From contig JAGLNJ010000035.1 of the NCBI GenBank assembly GCA_023139575.1, forward strand, positions 1 through 41,786: DNA of 41,786 nucleotides, read 5' to 3'. A program made the translations under genes and the position numbers. Below, piece by piece: positions 8,723 to 18,068 of the stretch (positions are counted from its first letter, which is position 1; each line of letters begins with the position of its first letter). The notes below the pieces were generated by a model. That model saw nothing but the letters and a program-made list of their open reading frames with translations. It did no database searches and had not been told where the DNA came from. This stretch comes from Candidatus Omnitrophota bacterium (lineage in GTDB: Bacteria; Omnitrophota; Gorgyraeia; Zapsychrales; JANLHA01).

Positions 8723-10589
8723 AGCGTAAAAAGTAGTAAACCCTGTTGTTTTCTCTTATATAATTATTCACCGGCAAGTTAACATTCACTCTTCCGGCCG
8801 ATTCAACAATCTCCGGTCGATATCTTCTGATATTCGACATAAAATCAAAATTTTTAAAAGCGTCCTGCATTTCTTTTTTATACTGTATTATTTCAGCATC
8901 CGACATCTCTTTACGATGATTTAATAACCAAAATCCGAATCCTTTTTTAAAAAGGTCATCTGTCAACTTAAACTCATTATCAGAATTAAAATGCTCAAAC
9001 TTCTCGTCTGGCATGATAAACCTTAGAAACTGATCTTCATCCCAACTGAAAATATTGGCATATAACAAAATCCGATTGAGTATTTCTTGAGACGCTACAT
9101 TATTCGAAAACGCATTAACTAATAATGTCGGCCTTTTGGTCAAAGCCGGAAAAATGAGATTTACAGCAATATCATCAGACACACAAATTGATTGTTTATC
9201 TTCGGCGTATTTCTCAAACGTTTTCAAACTCTCTTCAATGGTCACCATTCGCGGAGCGACTTGAGCGGCATGCAATCGGCAAAAGCGCAGTCCGGACGCC
9301 GCGACAAACAAGCTTATGGCAGCAACTCCAATCGTGACTAAAACCCAACGCGGCCGGACAAATAATTTATCGAACAGCATATGAATAGCTCCTATCACCT
9401 TTCTTTTCCATTCACTTCTCCGGGATAGCTGCTTATACGGCTGAGAGAAGAAATAAATGATCGGGATAAAATATAAATACCGTAGAAAATAAACCACAAT
9501 ACGAATCGTGAAAAGTTCCGGCTGAAAAAAGGAACCCAAAAGAATATGCAGATTCGACACACAAATCTCAACCAGGATTAAAATAAATATCGGCGTAAAA
9601 CGGTAGATTAACTCATAATAATCCGCGCAAAATAACCTGATGACAATTAAAACAAGCGCTATCGGTAAGATATATGAAAAAGCGAATCCCCAGGCATTAA
9701 CCAGGATCCCCGCCTGGGATGAAACCAAACCCATCCGAGCCGATACATCCTGATCTAATTCGGAGAAAAACACGAAACGTTTTAAAAGAACAGGTAACAG
9801 CACAATAAGAATCAGCGAGAAATTAGCTGCCAGTAATTTGAATATGCGTTTGAGATCAAACCTCTTATCCTTGAGATAACAAAGATAAATAAGGTAAAAA
9901 AACCAAAACATCACACCTGCGACAAAATTATACAGATACACGTAGATGTTTAACCCCCACATGACGCTCATCAGCATCAATTTTTTCTGTGTGGGCTTGC
10001 GATCTTTGGTCGAGAGATAGAATGTTAATATAAAGAAAAAAAATGTGAAACTCGGAGTAGGCGTACGGGTCAATTCCATCGGCGAAAGGCTTGCCCGGGA
10101 GATGGCTGCGGCAGGCATCTTCAGAACCTGAATGGCGTATGAAATAAGTGAAAAATTCGGAAAATGACTTACACCTAAGAATGCTAACAAAATCGACCAC
10201 GCCTCATCAATATAACGCCGGAAAACCATAAAAATAAGCCAGAAGGCCATTATCGGAAAAACCGTATGCATCACAACCAGATATAGATCAATATTCGAAA
10301 AACAGATCCACTTGAAAATGCCTCCCTGAATGATCAACGTTAAAGCCGGAAAAAACGTGAACTGGCTCAGCCCCGGGTCAGTCATAGGAGCCGCGGGCAG
10401 CAAATTATGCAGGCTAAAATGATTGGCAAAGGGCAGATAACAATAAATCTCCTCCCAACTTGCCCGTGGAACATTAACCACCGAATACAAATGCGGCCAT
10501 TGATCAGACATGAGGACAAGAAAGTCTTTCAACCCAAAAAGGACAAACAAAAGAAGCGAAAATCCTATATAAATTTTATTTTTTTTCAT
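8715..10589 (-). CDS. Large multi-pass membrane protein, GT-C/YfhO-like (paralogue A)
   Basis: 624 residues from the ATG at 10587-10589; an open frame continues to 10787 but that part lies in the preceding gene. About 11 hydrophobic segments (including FFFFILTFYL, GLNIYVYLYNF, FSLILIVLLPVLL and LVEICVSNLHILL) are followed by a soluble tail of roughly 165 residues. The layout is like GT-C membrane glycosyltransferases or YfhO-type proteins: membrane N-terminal body, extracytoplasmic C-terminal domain. The motif LNIYVYLYNF parallels LNFYIYYSNF in the preceding gene, and the tails also resemble each other, so the two are probably paralogues. No conserved DXD-type loop could be assigned with confidence. 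Likely acts on lipid-linked sugars outside the inner membrane. It overlaps the preceding gene by 14 bases. Confidence 0.65.
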   Translation of the reverse strand: MKKNKIYIGFSLLLFVLFGLKDFLVLMSDQWPHLYSVVNVPRASWEEIYCYLPFANHFSLHNLLPAAPMTDPGLSQFTFFPALTLIIQGGIFKWICFSNIDLYLVVMHTVFPIMAFWLIFMVFRRYIDEAWSILLAFLGVSHFPNFSLISYAIQVLKMPAAAISRASLSPMELTRTPTPSFTFFFFILTFYLSTKDRKPTQKKLMLMSVMWGLNIYVYLYNFVAGVMFWFFYLIYLCYLKDKRFDLKRIFKLLAANFSLILIVLLPVLLKRFVFFSELDQDVSARMGLVSSQAGILVNAWGFAFSYILPIALVLIVIRLFCADYYELIYRFTPIFILILVEICVSNLHILLGSFFQPELFTIRIVVYFLRYLYFIPIIYFFSQPYKQLSRRSEWKRKVIGAIHMLFDKLFVRPRWVLVTIGVAAISLFVAASGLRFCRLHAAQVAPRMVTIEESLKTFEKYAEDKQSICVSDDIAVNLIFPALTKRPTLLVNAFSNNVASQEILNRILLYANIFSWDEDQFLRFIMPDEKFEHFNSDNEFKLTDDLFKKGFGFWLLNHRKEMSDAEIIQYKKEMQDAFKNFDFMSNIRRYRPEIVESAGRVNVNLPVNNYIRENNRVYYFLRYE

Positions 10590-12498
10590 TTCCACCTCTG
10601 ATTCTCTGGTACAATCCGGATATCTCCGTTTGCGAAAACTCATTTGCAATGTTTGTATGAATTTGATTTTGTGCACTATAGATATAATCCACTCGATATT
10701 TTTGCAAAATGATATTAGGATATTCATTGTATTCCTGAAAACGTTCCCTGATGAAGTCTCGGACCGCATACGGCTCGCAAGGGCCATGATGAAAAGCCAA
10801 GCCTAACCCATCGGTCTGCTGATTCTTTATCGGAATATCCATTGTTGATCCCGGGCCATTACGATGACAGACTTCTCGATACTTATCACCCGGACCCAAG
10901 ACGCTCAATCGAAAATAATCAAGCACTTCATTTAACTCTCTTTGTTCCAAGACCTTAATCGCAATAAAACGATCCACCGCTTCCATGCTGGAAACGGATG
11001 ATGTTATAATATTAGGCGCCAAAATATCACAATGTGTTCTGGAAACGACATGAAAGGGCAGCATTCTCTCATTTGACGATAGAACACACGGATATGACTG
11101 TTCATTCAAATAATCCACGACGTCCATCAGTGGCTTATCAAGCACGTAAAGATCTTTCCCTTGGTTCTCCCCCTTTTGCCATTGTTGCTGGAACACACCC
11201 GCCAATAAGAAAACGCCCATCCCATACACCGCTACTCGCGGGATCTTTGATTGCGATATCTTTTTCCATACAGAATTATCTCCAAGAAGTTTACACACAT
11301 AATTCCAAATATAGAAAAAGACCATACCATAAAAGAATGCCGGAAAAATAACACCTAATCGTCTTTTAACTTGTGCGGGCTGCGGGATATTTATCAGAAA
11401 TTGCAGTATTCCTGGAATGACCATTACAATAAAACATATAATTCCAAACACAATCAACAGAAGATTCCTTTTCTCCACAAAATAAAGGCGATACGCGTTA
11501 AAAACAGAACTCACCCTTTTCCATTGAAAACTCAAGAGCGCGTTGATACGCTCCCCACCATTTTTCTTCTCAATAAAAAATGGCAAGGTAATAACCCCCA
11601 CAGGAAGAAAAACGAATATCAGTAAATTCTTCAGGGTATATTTCGCCCCGAACCAGGCCCAATGAGTCCGGATATTGGGTGACATTTTTGACATCCCTAT
11701 CTTTAAAATATAGTCAGCCGGCAAGTATTGTTTTGACGCCAGATATATCACGACAAAGGGAACGGTAAAAATGACGTACCACATAAACGTCAAAAGATAA
11801 TGTTTCCTGTGCGTTGGATAAAGGAAGAACAATATAAATAAATAACACGACAGGGCCATGGCAATAACAAAAAAGTTGGAATAGTAAATATAGAAATTCA
11901 ATGCCCCCATGAGGCCTATCCAAAAACAGCTTTTTTTGTTCTGAATTAGGGGGTCTTTAAAAAGATATAGCAGAAAGAGGAAGAAAAAATGCAGGGTTAG
12001 TGCCGGGGCGATAAAACGAGTGAAATCCGTGGCGCGATTCTGAAACAACACAAAGGCAACAATCAATAGACTCCAATGCGGAGGAATATCCGCCGCCCGT
12101 AAAACTTTATACATCACAATAAAAGCCAAAGCCGCAAAAATATGAATCAAGATCAAACATTCATCGTTGTTTCCCCGAGCCAGGATTAAAAACAACCCTC
12201 CTAATAATTTCGGCCCCAAAGGTGTCGGCTGCATAACGTCGCGGTTTTCATAAATATAATCATCACCCCAAAAAGCATTCTTAAAATCATAAACCCCTCT
12301 AAATCCGGGGAAGTAAACAAGATTTTCCTCAATATCATCATACTTGTCCCGACCGGGAGTCGAGATCGCTAAGACACCACTTTGATATTCCTGATAATTC
12401 TTCGATATAAATCCCGCTTCTTTTCCGACAAAAATTCCAACAATAAGGGAAAAACACAAGCTGAGAAATAAAAGATCTAACATCTTCTTATTCAGCAT
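10576..12498 (-). CDS. Large multi-pass membrane protein, GT-C/YfhO-like (paralogue B)
   Basis: 640 residues from the ATG at 12496-12498, chosen because a strong GGGAGGAA ribosome binding site lies about 8 bases upstream and the overlap with the preceding gene is then 7 bases; the frame is open to 12546. About 11 membrane segments, beginning LLFLSLCFSLIVGIFVG, precede an extracytoplasmic-type tail of about 190 residues. The first loop carries acidic residues (FWGDDYIYENRD), as expected for GT-C enzymes, and then PTPLGPKLLGGLFL. It resembles the next gene in layout and in LNFYIYYSNF. A role as membrane glycosyltransferase or glycan-modifying enzyme is reasonable but not shown by a diagnostic motif. 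Confidence 0.63.
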   Translation of the reverse strand: MLNKKMLDLLFLSLCFSLIVGIFVGKEAGFISKNYQEYQSGVLAISTPGRDKYDDIEENLVYFPGFRGVYDFKNAFWGDDYIYENRDVMQPTPLGPKLLGGLFLILARGNNDECLILIHIFAALAFIVMYKVLRAADIPPHWSLLIVAFVLFQNRATDFTRFIAPALTLHFFFLFLLYLFKDPLIQNKKSCFWIGLMGALNFYIYYSNFFVIAMALSCYLFILFFLYPTHRKHYLLTFMWYVIFTVPFVVIYLASKQYLPADYILKIGMSKMSPNIRTHWAWFGAKYTLKNLLIFVFLPVGVITLPFFIEKKNGGERINALLSFQWKRVSSVFNAYRLYFVEKRNLLLIVFGIICFIVMVIPGILQFLINIPQPAQVKRRLGVIFPAFFYGMVFFYIWNYVCKLLGDNSVWKKISQSKIPRVAVYGMGVFLLAGVFQQQWQKGENQGKDLYVLDKPLMDVVDYLNEQSYPCVLSSNERMLPFHVVSRTHCDILAPNIITSSVSSMEAVDRFIAIKVLEQRELNEVLDYFRLSVLGPGDKYREVCHRNGPGSTMDIPIKNQQTDGLGLAFHHGPCEPYAVRDFIRERFQEYNEYPNIILQKYRVDYIYSAQNQIHTNIANEFSQTEISGLYQRIRGGNEKK

Positions 12499-13616
12499 AC
12501 TCTGTGTTCCTCCCTCTGGGCTTGTTTTGGTTTTGTCCATATACAATAAAAATTATTGCACACATGATTTTGAATCCGCATATGTTCAAACGCCTTGTAC
12601 CAGTCATTATTCTGACAATTAGGTTTAGGGAACACCGGATGTTTAAATGGCGTCAATTCTATACAGAAAAAAGCCTCACTGGAGCCCACAAATTTTATCC
12701 GGCTCTGTTGAACCAGCCTTTGCAGCCATTTGCGATCCCAATTATTATAGGTCTTATCATTTTCAAAAAACTTTAAATCATCTTCATCCATGAGGCATAA
12801 GTAAGGTGTTGGCAAATTACTAATGACGCCATAATGCCTGTCATCCAATGGCCTCACTGACAACCCTGACAAAGTAACATTCATATCCTTCTCATCAAAA
12901 GCTTCTAAAAGGGCCGGGTGACCATAACGAAAAGCAATATCAACCAACTGATCATTCTCAACCTCGCCTCCTCGTTTTAAAACATCTAATTCATGTGATT
13001 CAAGAATCTTATCCGTATCTACCCGGGGATGAGCCGCAGCCAAACAAATCCCCTTTCCCGCAATTAATTTCACAGCATTAAATAATGATGCATTTCCGAA
13101 AATCGTATCGGAAGGAGTCATAACAAATAACGACCGCTCCCGCACAACCTTTCTCACATGTTGCAAAAGGGCTTGATAGGTAATATCTTCCGTATCTTCT
13201 AAAGGTATAATATTCAGCTTCACATACTTATTTAACTTCTCAAGAATCTCTTGATAAAATTCAGAAGAGAAAGACTGATCACCTTTCTTGGTATATAGAT
13301 CCCACTCTATAATGTAATCTTCTGAATATAAAGCCGGGATATTACTTTCCTGCAAAAGTGACGGGACAACATAAGAAAAAAACAAATCAACGTAACTTCC
13401 CCAGGCCACTGTAATAAAACGCATTCTTTTGTTATCCCAGCTCACTCTCTCCCCTTTTAAGAAACACTTCTTTTCAATTTTCTTCTGCCGGGAATCCTTC
13501 ATTTGATCAATCTTTAGCCGGACAAATTCACGGTTAAAATAGTAACAAAAAATCTCTTTCACGCCCCCTTCAGATAATCTCTGTTTAAAATATTTCGTAA
13601 AATCTCGCGTGATCAT
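12492..13616 (-). CDS. Protein of unknown function, paralogous to its upstream neighbour
   Basis: 374 residues from the ATG at 13614-13616, which overlaps the upstream stop as ATGA and has a GGAGAAG ribosome binding site; an upstream alternative start exists at 13640. I do not recognise the family. It shares a run of features with the gene at 13613-14689: a WGSYVDLFF segment followed by VVPSLLQESNIPAL, an LYTKK strand, a PSDTIFGN motif, ENDQLVDIAFRYGH, VISNLP, and NNWDRKWLQRLV. It has no signal peptide and no membrane segment, so it is probably cytoplasmic. The alternating hydrophobic strands and the conserved D/N loop could fit a nucleotide-sugar-dependent glycosyltransferase, but no standard motif supports that. 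Confidence 0.7.
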   Translation of the reverse strand: MITRDFTKYFKQRLSEGGVKEIFCYYFNREFVRLKIDQMKDSRQKKIEKKCFLKGERVSWDNKRMRFITVAWGSYVDLFFSYVVPSLLQESNIPALYSEDYIIEWDLYTKKGDQSFSSEFYQEILEKLNKYVKLNIIPLEDTEDITYQALLQHVRKVVRERSLFVMTPSDTIFGNASLFNAVKLIAGKGICLAAAHPRVDTDKILESHELDVLKRGGEVENDQLVDIAFRYGHPALLEAFDEKDMNVTLSGLSVRPLDDRHYGVISNLPTPYLCLMDEDDLKFFENDKTYNNWDRKWLQRLVQQSRIKFVGSSEAFFCIELTPFKHPVFPKPNCQNNDWYKAFEHMRIQNHVCNNFYCIWTKPKQAQREEHRVC

Positions 13617-14689
13617 CGTTTTCTTCTCCACATAAAACAAAATGCATTACACAAGTAATTTTGCAGGAGCCTGTTTTTTGGTTCTAAAAAAACATCGTTA
13701 TATAGCAGATTATCTTTTAAGGGTGTTTGTTTTTCCTGATCGGATGTTATATCAACAAAAAAGGTCATATCACTTGACCCGGAAGCCTTGTAACGGTTGC
13801 TCTTAATCAGCTTCCTTAACCACAATCTATCCCACTGATTAATAATTCTACAAGATTTAAAAAACTGCAGATCACTCTTGTGAAAATCAGCAACCATTAC
13901 GGGAGGAAGATTATTAATTACCGAATACAGATTGTCATCAATTTGACGGATTGCTATTCCCGCGTGAGAAATGTTCTTACTAACATCATCAAAACAGCTG
14001 CGAAAAGAATGATGCCCGTAGGAAAAAAGCAGATCAACCAATTCATCATTCTCAATGGTCCGTTTGTATTCCTTCAAATCATTAAATTCCTGGGATTGAC
14101 GAATGGCTTCCCGGCTCATACGCGCGTAGCTGGTGCCCAAACACATATTATTTTTTCCTTCAATCATCTTAATGGCATGGTAAAGCGATTTATTCCCGAA
14201 GAAATTATCCGGCATGGCCTGAACACTAATGGCATTCTCATCTAGGCATTTCCCAATATGCTTTATTAACGCCGTGACTAAAATATCATTCTTGTCAACC
14301 GTTGACATATCATATTCTACGAAAGATATACTCATACAATTCGTCACTTGGGGTAATGCCGATAAACGTTGTTCAATTTGCCCTTTATGTTCTGCCTTTT
14401 TTGTATAAATGACTAATTCGACCTTATAACCTTCACTGACTAAACGGGGAATATTCCCCTCTTGCATAAAACCCGGAATGATATAATCAAAAAACATTTC
14501 GATATAATCACCCCAAACCGGGCTAAAAAGATTAATTTTTTTCTTTCCTTGATAAATCGATCGTTTTGAATCATCAATAATAGCCCGGTCAAAAACATGA
14601 TAGATTTTTGAAAGACACTTCGCCTTAAACAATCTATATCTACGGGGAAGCCCTTTTGTGATTTTTGTTAAAAACTTATTATTTTTCAT
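13613..14689 (-). CDS. Protein of unknown function, paralogous to its downstream neighbour
   Basis: 358 residues from the ATG at 14687-14689; a GTG at 14698 could add three residues. Family not recognised. It parallels the next gene through WGDYIEMFFDYIIPGFMQEGNIP, VIYTKK, MPDNFFGN, IENDELVDLLFSYGHH, VINNLP and NQWDRLWLRKL, so a duplication is clear. It lacks membrane helices and signal peptide. The conserved PDN/PSD-x-FGN motif in the middle is a candidate active or ligand site. It follows an 88-base spacer with a hairpin repeat and overlaps the next gene by 4 bases. Position between a radical SAM gene and two membrane GT-C-like genes suggests a role in glycan assembly, but no function is assigned. 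Confidence 0.7.
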   Translation of the reverse strand: MKNNKFLTKITKGLPRRYRLFKAKCLSKIYHVFDRAIIDDSKRSIYQGKKKINLFSPVWGDYIEMFFDYIIPGFMQEGNIPRLVSEGYKVELVIYTKKAEHKGQIEQRLSALPQVTNCMSISFVEYDMSTVDKNDILVTALIKHIGKCLDENAISVQAMPDNFFGNKSLYHAIKMIEGKNNMCLGTSYARMSREAIRQSQEFNDLKEYKRTIENDELVDLLFSYGHHSFRSCFDDVSKNISHAGIAIRQIDDNLYSVINNLPPVMVADFHKSDLQFFKSCRIINQWDRLWLRKLIKSNRYKASGSSDMTFFVDITSDQEKQTPLKDNLLYNDVFLEPKNRLLQNYLCNAFCFMWRRKR

Positions 14690-14722
14690 AACAAACACTT
14701 AAAGTGGTTAACATTTAGCACC

Positions 14723-14773
14723 GTCATTCCCGCATATACGGGGTGACCCCCGCTAACGGCAGGCGAGAATGAC
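14723..14773. repeat. REP/MITE-like hairpin in an intergenic spacer
   Basis: Arms GTCATTCCCGC (14723-14733) and GCGAGAATGAC (14763-14773) are inverted copies with one mismatch. Between them a smaller stem CGGGG/CCCCG around TGA is present. Such GTCATTCCCGC palindromes are common dispersed intergenic repeats in many bacteria. No T-run follows on either strand, so it is not a typical intrinsic terminator, though it may stabilise mRNA ends. Confidence 0.6.
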
Positions 14774-14786
14774 AGCTGTTTTGCTA

Positions 14787-16187
14787 CTAAAGTTCATTTA
14801 AAGCCAATTCGCAAATCTCTCTTGTCAGATTCGAAGTTAAAAAGTTCCCTTTCCTTGCCTCAATAAAAAATTCATCTGTCCTATGCGCTTCATCAATTTT
14901 ATACATAATTTCACGCACCTTTTCATTCTTCGGTAAAAATCTGACGGGGATACGGACCTGCCCCCCTTTTGTCCCTTCAATAGAAGGAATGGTGTTATGA
15001 GTATATTCAATTAAGTCCCAATTGTCGTAATACCATGAGCCCGCATATGCTTTAATATAATATTCCAGAGTAATGGTGTTGCGCTTATCTCCCAAGATCC
15101 GCAAACAAAACTCGGCTGAACGTTTAATATCATCAACTTCTGCTTCCGGTTGACAAAGAATCATATTCGCGTGTATCGGCATATCCATCATACGCGTCCG
15201 CTTAAGAAACTCATCAATAGTTTTTGTCGTTTGGCCTTTGCGGATTTTCTTGAGCAATGAATCTGAATAAGCTTCAATACCACAGGAAAGCTTTCGAAAA
15301 CCCGCCTCTTTCATAATAGCCAACCTTTCATCGTCATAATGATTAATCCGTGATGTTGCCACAAAGGTCACCCCTAAATTCTCTTTAATCGCCAGTCGGC
15401 ACCATTCCATTGTCCGCTCTTTATCATGACAGGCATTATCATCATGAAAATAAATCGTTTTAGTTTCCGGCAATTGCCGCATGACTTTTTTAATGATTTC
15501 AATCAAGGCCCTGGGTTCAATAGTATTGACCTTTGCGCCTGATGGACAGGCTTCACGGACAAAACGCGTTGTTGAACAGAATTTACATCCTTGCGGGCAA
15601 TAATTTGTAATATAAAGATTCACACAATTGCGGCTCAAGCTATTTTCCGATACGCTTTCGTTCCTTTTCCAATATTCCGGAATACGCAATTCGGAGAAAT
15701 CAATATTCGCGGCCTTACTTAATTCTTCGGGCGTTAAAACAGTTGAATAGGAATAATTCCTGGCAAGAGTACTCGGGGGAAGATGCATTTCATGTTTACC
15801 ATCAAGGAAATATTCTAATGCCTTTTCCCCTTCACCTAAAATAATATAATCCGCTAACTTCATATTAAAAAATAAATGGTAATTATATGTCGCCTCAACG
15901 CCCCCCAGAATAATCGTTGATTCCGGGAACATCTTCTGTACAAAACGGATCAAAGCGATGTCATTATGCAGATTATCCTTCGTTGGACAAAAACCATAAA
16001 TATCAAACCGCTCATGCTTTTTCAAAAATCCTAAAGGTTCATCTAAGTTCGGATCCAAGATAGTCACATCATGTTTTCCCTTCAGCCAATGACGCATCCG
16101 GTATAATCCCATCGGAGGCGACAGATAATAGCCTAAAACATAAGGTGAATTCGTCCAGGATGAGATAAGTAAAACTTTTTTACGCAT
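14787..16187 (-). CDS. B12-binding-domain radical SAM enzyme
   Basis: 466 residues. The N-terminal domain (about 1-130) is cobalamin-binding-like, with VLLISSW at the start, FDIYGFCPTKDN, ILGGVEAT at 93-100 and IILGEGE at 115-121. The radical SAM core has the iron-sulphur motif NYCPQGCKFC with C197, C201 and C204. Later elements (LSCGIEAYSDSLLKKIRKGQT, HANMILCQPEAEVDD) are typical of this superfamily. The reaction cannot be predicted. It is one of three radical SAM enzymes in the operon and lies directly downstream of a TIGR04372-type glycosyltransferase, overlapping it by 8 bases. A product that modifies the sugar or the lipid carrier is plausible. Clearly different from the enzyme at 1774-3291. 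Confidence 0.85.
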   Translation of the reverse strand: MRKKVLLISSWTNSPYVLGYYLSPPMGLYRMRHWLKGKHDVTILDPNLDEPLGFLKKHERFDIYGFCPTKDNLHNDIALIRFVQKMFPESTIILGGVEATYNYHLFFNMKLADYIILGEGEKALEYFLDGKHEMHLPPSTLARNYSYSTVLTPEELSKAANIDFSELRIPEYWKRNESVSENSLSRNCVNLYITNYCPQGCKFCSTTRFVREACPSGAKVNTIEPRALIEIIKKVMRQLPETKTIYFHDDNACHDKERTMEWCRLAIKENLGVTFVATSRINHYDDERLAIMKEAGFRKLSCGIEAYSDSLLKKIRKGQTTKTIDEFLKRTRMMDMPIHANMILCQPEAEVDDIKRSAEFCLRILGDKRNTITLEYYIKAYAGSWYYDNWDLIEYTHNTIPSIEGTKGGQVRIPVRFLPKNEKVREIMYKIDEAHRTDEFFIEARKGNFLTSNLTREICELALNEL

Positions 16188-17406
16188 TTTTCAACTCCAA
16201 TTCATATGAGAACATTTCAGGATACTTTTTAAGAAATTTTAACCCGATTGGGGTGCCAATACCATAAGACCAGTTCCCCGGTTCAAATAACTGGAAATAT
16301 TTATCTAACAGCTCCCTGTCAGCATCACTGAACTCAAATGTTCCATCCAGCCGAGCCATCATCTCTTGCGTCACATCCAGAATATCCTCGGAGCTGTTAT
16401 TTTCCGGAGAAATATTCTGTTCTGCGAATTTCCAACTGTTTAAATATTCCCTTTCCCTCTTGTCTTTTAAAAAAAATCGATAGGGGATGATTTTTTGTGT
16501 TTCTTTCTGACGAATGATTTTTGGTATATATACATTCGTCTTCCCCCACGGAATATGGCCGACGGGCATAAAATTTGTTCCGATTCGCGGCACATCAAAA
16601 ATAATGGCAACATCACTCATGCCGGACGTCGTCCCTAAATGAAATCGGGCTTTTGCCGACAAGTAGATATCCAAGAAGGCGCACTGATCTTCAGAAACGG
16701 AATAATCAATGATTTTTGGATCACCTAAATCAATTTTCTTTTGAACAACAGAACCCAGCCTGATCACATATCCCCCCTGTTGTGAAATATATTGACAGGC
16801 TGCCGTATAGGAGTCGATATCAGCGTTTCTGGAATCATGATAACGCCAATCTTTTTCCGGAAACATTGTACTAAGATACGCATTGTCGCGGACAAAGAGT
16901 GAAACAAACCAGTCCTTTTCTCCAATACCTAACTTTCTTAAATAGGACTGCCCCCTTAGTTCTTCCTCTGGTGTAAATGTCAACACCTTATGAGAATCTT
17001 GATAGACGGGATATTCATTGCTCCTCATGGGCAAATCCTGAAAAAATGCCGTCTTTTGAAACAACGGCAGACAAATTTGCCACATTTTAAATAGAAAATC
17101 ATTCTCAACAATTCGTAAATGGATTTTAAACATCTTCAGCAGCTGCTGATTACATGGTTTCCCGGAGATGAAAATATAAAAATGTTTATCCGGAATCTCC
17201 CCGCTTTGTAGACGTCGAAGGAATAAGTCAGTATTGAGAGCCAAATGACCTAAACGGTGAAAATAAATATTGCCGATTTTAATTGAACAAAAAGGTTTGA
17301 GACAAAATAATACCGCAATGACGACACATCCCATTCCTTTAATCAAAATTTGAGGAATATTTTTGACCAAACTTTTCATACTGCGCGTCACCCATTTACC
17401 ATGCAT
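16180..17406 (-). CDS. TIGR04372-type glycosyltransferase
   Basis: Up to 408 residues. The start at 17406 overlaps the upstream gene by 19 bases; an ATG at 17377-17379 leaves an 8-base gap and would drop 9 residues, and neither has a clear ribosome binding site. Features recalled for the TIGR04372 family are present: SRNADIDSYTAACQYISQQG followed by GGYVIRLGS, then IIDYSVSEDQCAFLDIYL, KARFHLGTTSGMSD and FDVPRIGTNFMPVGH. A hydrophobic N-terminal stretch (MGCVVIAVLFCLKPF) suggests membrane association. The family is predicted to transfer sugars in surface-polysaccharide loci; donor and acceptor are unknown. It sits between a TIM-barrel isomerase and a radical SAM gene. Confidence 0.75.
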   Translation of the reverse strand: MHGKWVTRSMKSLVKNIPQILIKGMGCVVIAVLFCLKPFCSIKIGNIYFHRLGHLALNTDLFLRRLQSGEIPDKHFYIFISGKPCNQQLLKMFKIHLRIVENDFLFKMWQICLPLFQKTAFFQDLPMRSNEYPVYQDSHKVLTFTPEEELRGQSYLRKLGIGEKDWFVSLFVRDNAYLSTMFPEKDWRYHDSRNADIDSYTAACQYISQQGGYVIRLGSVVQKKIDLGDPKIIDYSVSEDQCAFLDIYLSAKARFHLGTTSGMSDVAIIFDVPRIGTNFMPVGHIPWGKTNVYIPKIIRQKETQKIIPYRFFLKDKREREYLNSWKFAEQNISPENNSSEDILDVTQEMMARLDGTFEFSDADRELLDKYFQLFEPGNWSYGIGTPIGLKFLKKYPEMFSYELELKNA

Positions 17407-18050
17407 TTATCAAAAAACTCTTTCGCCGCGGCAAACTCTTCACAGGTTTGATACCCAACAGACGCCTCCGAAACAATAAAACCTGAATATCCAATTTGCT
17501 TTAACAAACCTAAAAGATATCGATTATGTTCAGGTGTATGATGGATCGGCGTATGCCACATGTTCGAACCAAAAGTGTAACCGGTTAAGTGAAAATATCC
17601 CGCTCGTTTAAGGATAGGAATAAAAGCCTCTTCGTAAAAACCGCAGCATTCCATTTGCGCATGCTCTAAATCAAAACAGAACCCAATGTCAAACCTTTGA
17701 ACAAATTTGACGATTTCGTTCGCCCCAATCGTATTCTCAATATACATAGGAACGGCATGCTTTTGAAAAGCCTTTACAATACCTTCCCATTCATCCAACC
17801 AATAAATATTATGCAACACCGCCGCTTCAGGTTTTAATAATGCAACTAAATCATACATTTCAGAAAGACCCGTCCCATCGTTAGGAGCATGAACTGTATA
17901 GCGCAAAGGAAATTGTTTGCAGGTTTTAATAATACCCGGAACATCCTCAAGGATATCCTTTGACAAATACAATTCAACGGCCTTGATATCCGCTTTAACG
18001 ATATCAGTTAATATTCTTTCTTCCGGAGCACATTTTGCTGTTAAGATCAT
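17388..18050 (-). CDS. Sugar isomerase/epimerase-like TIM barrel (short)
   Basis: 220 residues of the xylose-isomerase-like TIM-barrel family. Strands carrying likely metal or substrate residues are VELYLS, YTVHAPNDG, VLHNIYW, MYIENTIG, IGFCFDLEHAQ, FHLTGY and IVSEASVG; the Glu, Asp, His and Glu residues at their ends fit the family metal site. It is shorter than the usual 260-300 residues and shorter than the operon's other barrel at 6021-6929, so loops or a terminal helix are reduced. It lies 18 bases after a radical SAM gene. The substrate is unknown; it may epimerise or isomerise an intermediate made by the dehydratase and ThDP enzymes upstream. Confidence 0.7.
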   Translation of the reverse strand: MILTAKCAPEERILTDIVKADIKAVELYLSKDILEDVPGIIKTCKQFPLRYTVHAPNDGTGLSEMYDLVALLKPEAAVLHNIYWLDEWEGIVKAFQKHAVPMYIENTIGANEIVKFVQRFDIGFCFDLEHAQMECCGFYEEAFIPILKRAGYFHLTGYTFGSNMWHTPIHHTPEHNRYLLGLLKQIGYSGFIVSEASVGYQTCEEFAAAKEFFDKCMVNG

Positions 18051-18068
18051 GCCGCGCCATTCCTTCTC

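Noticed and set aside
10590-10787. N-terminal extension of the membrane protein at 8715-10589
   Set aside because: It reads through the preceding gene; the ATG at 10589 directly precedes the first membrane helix.
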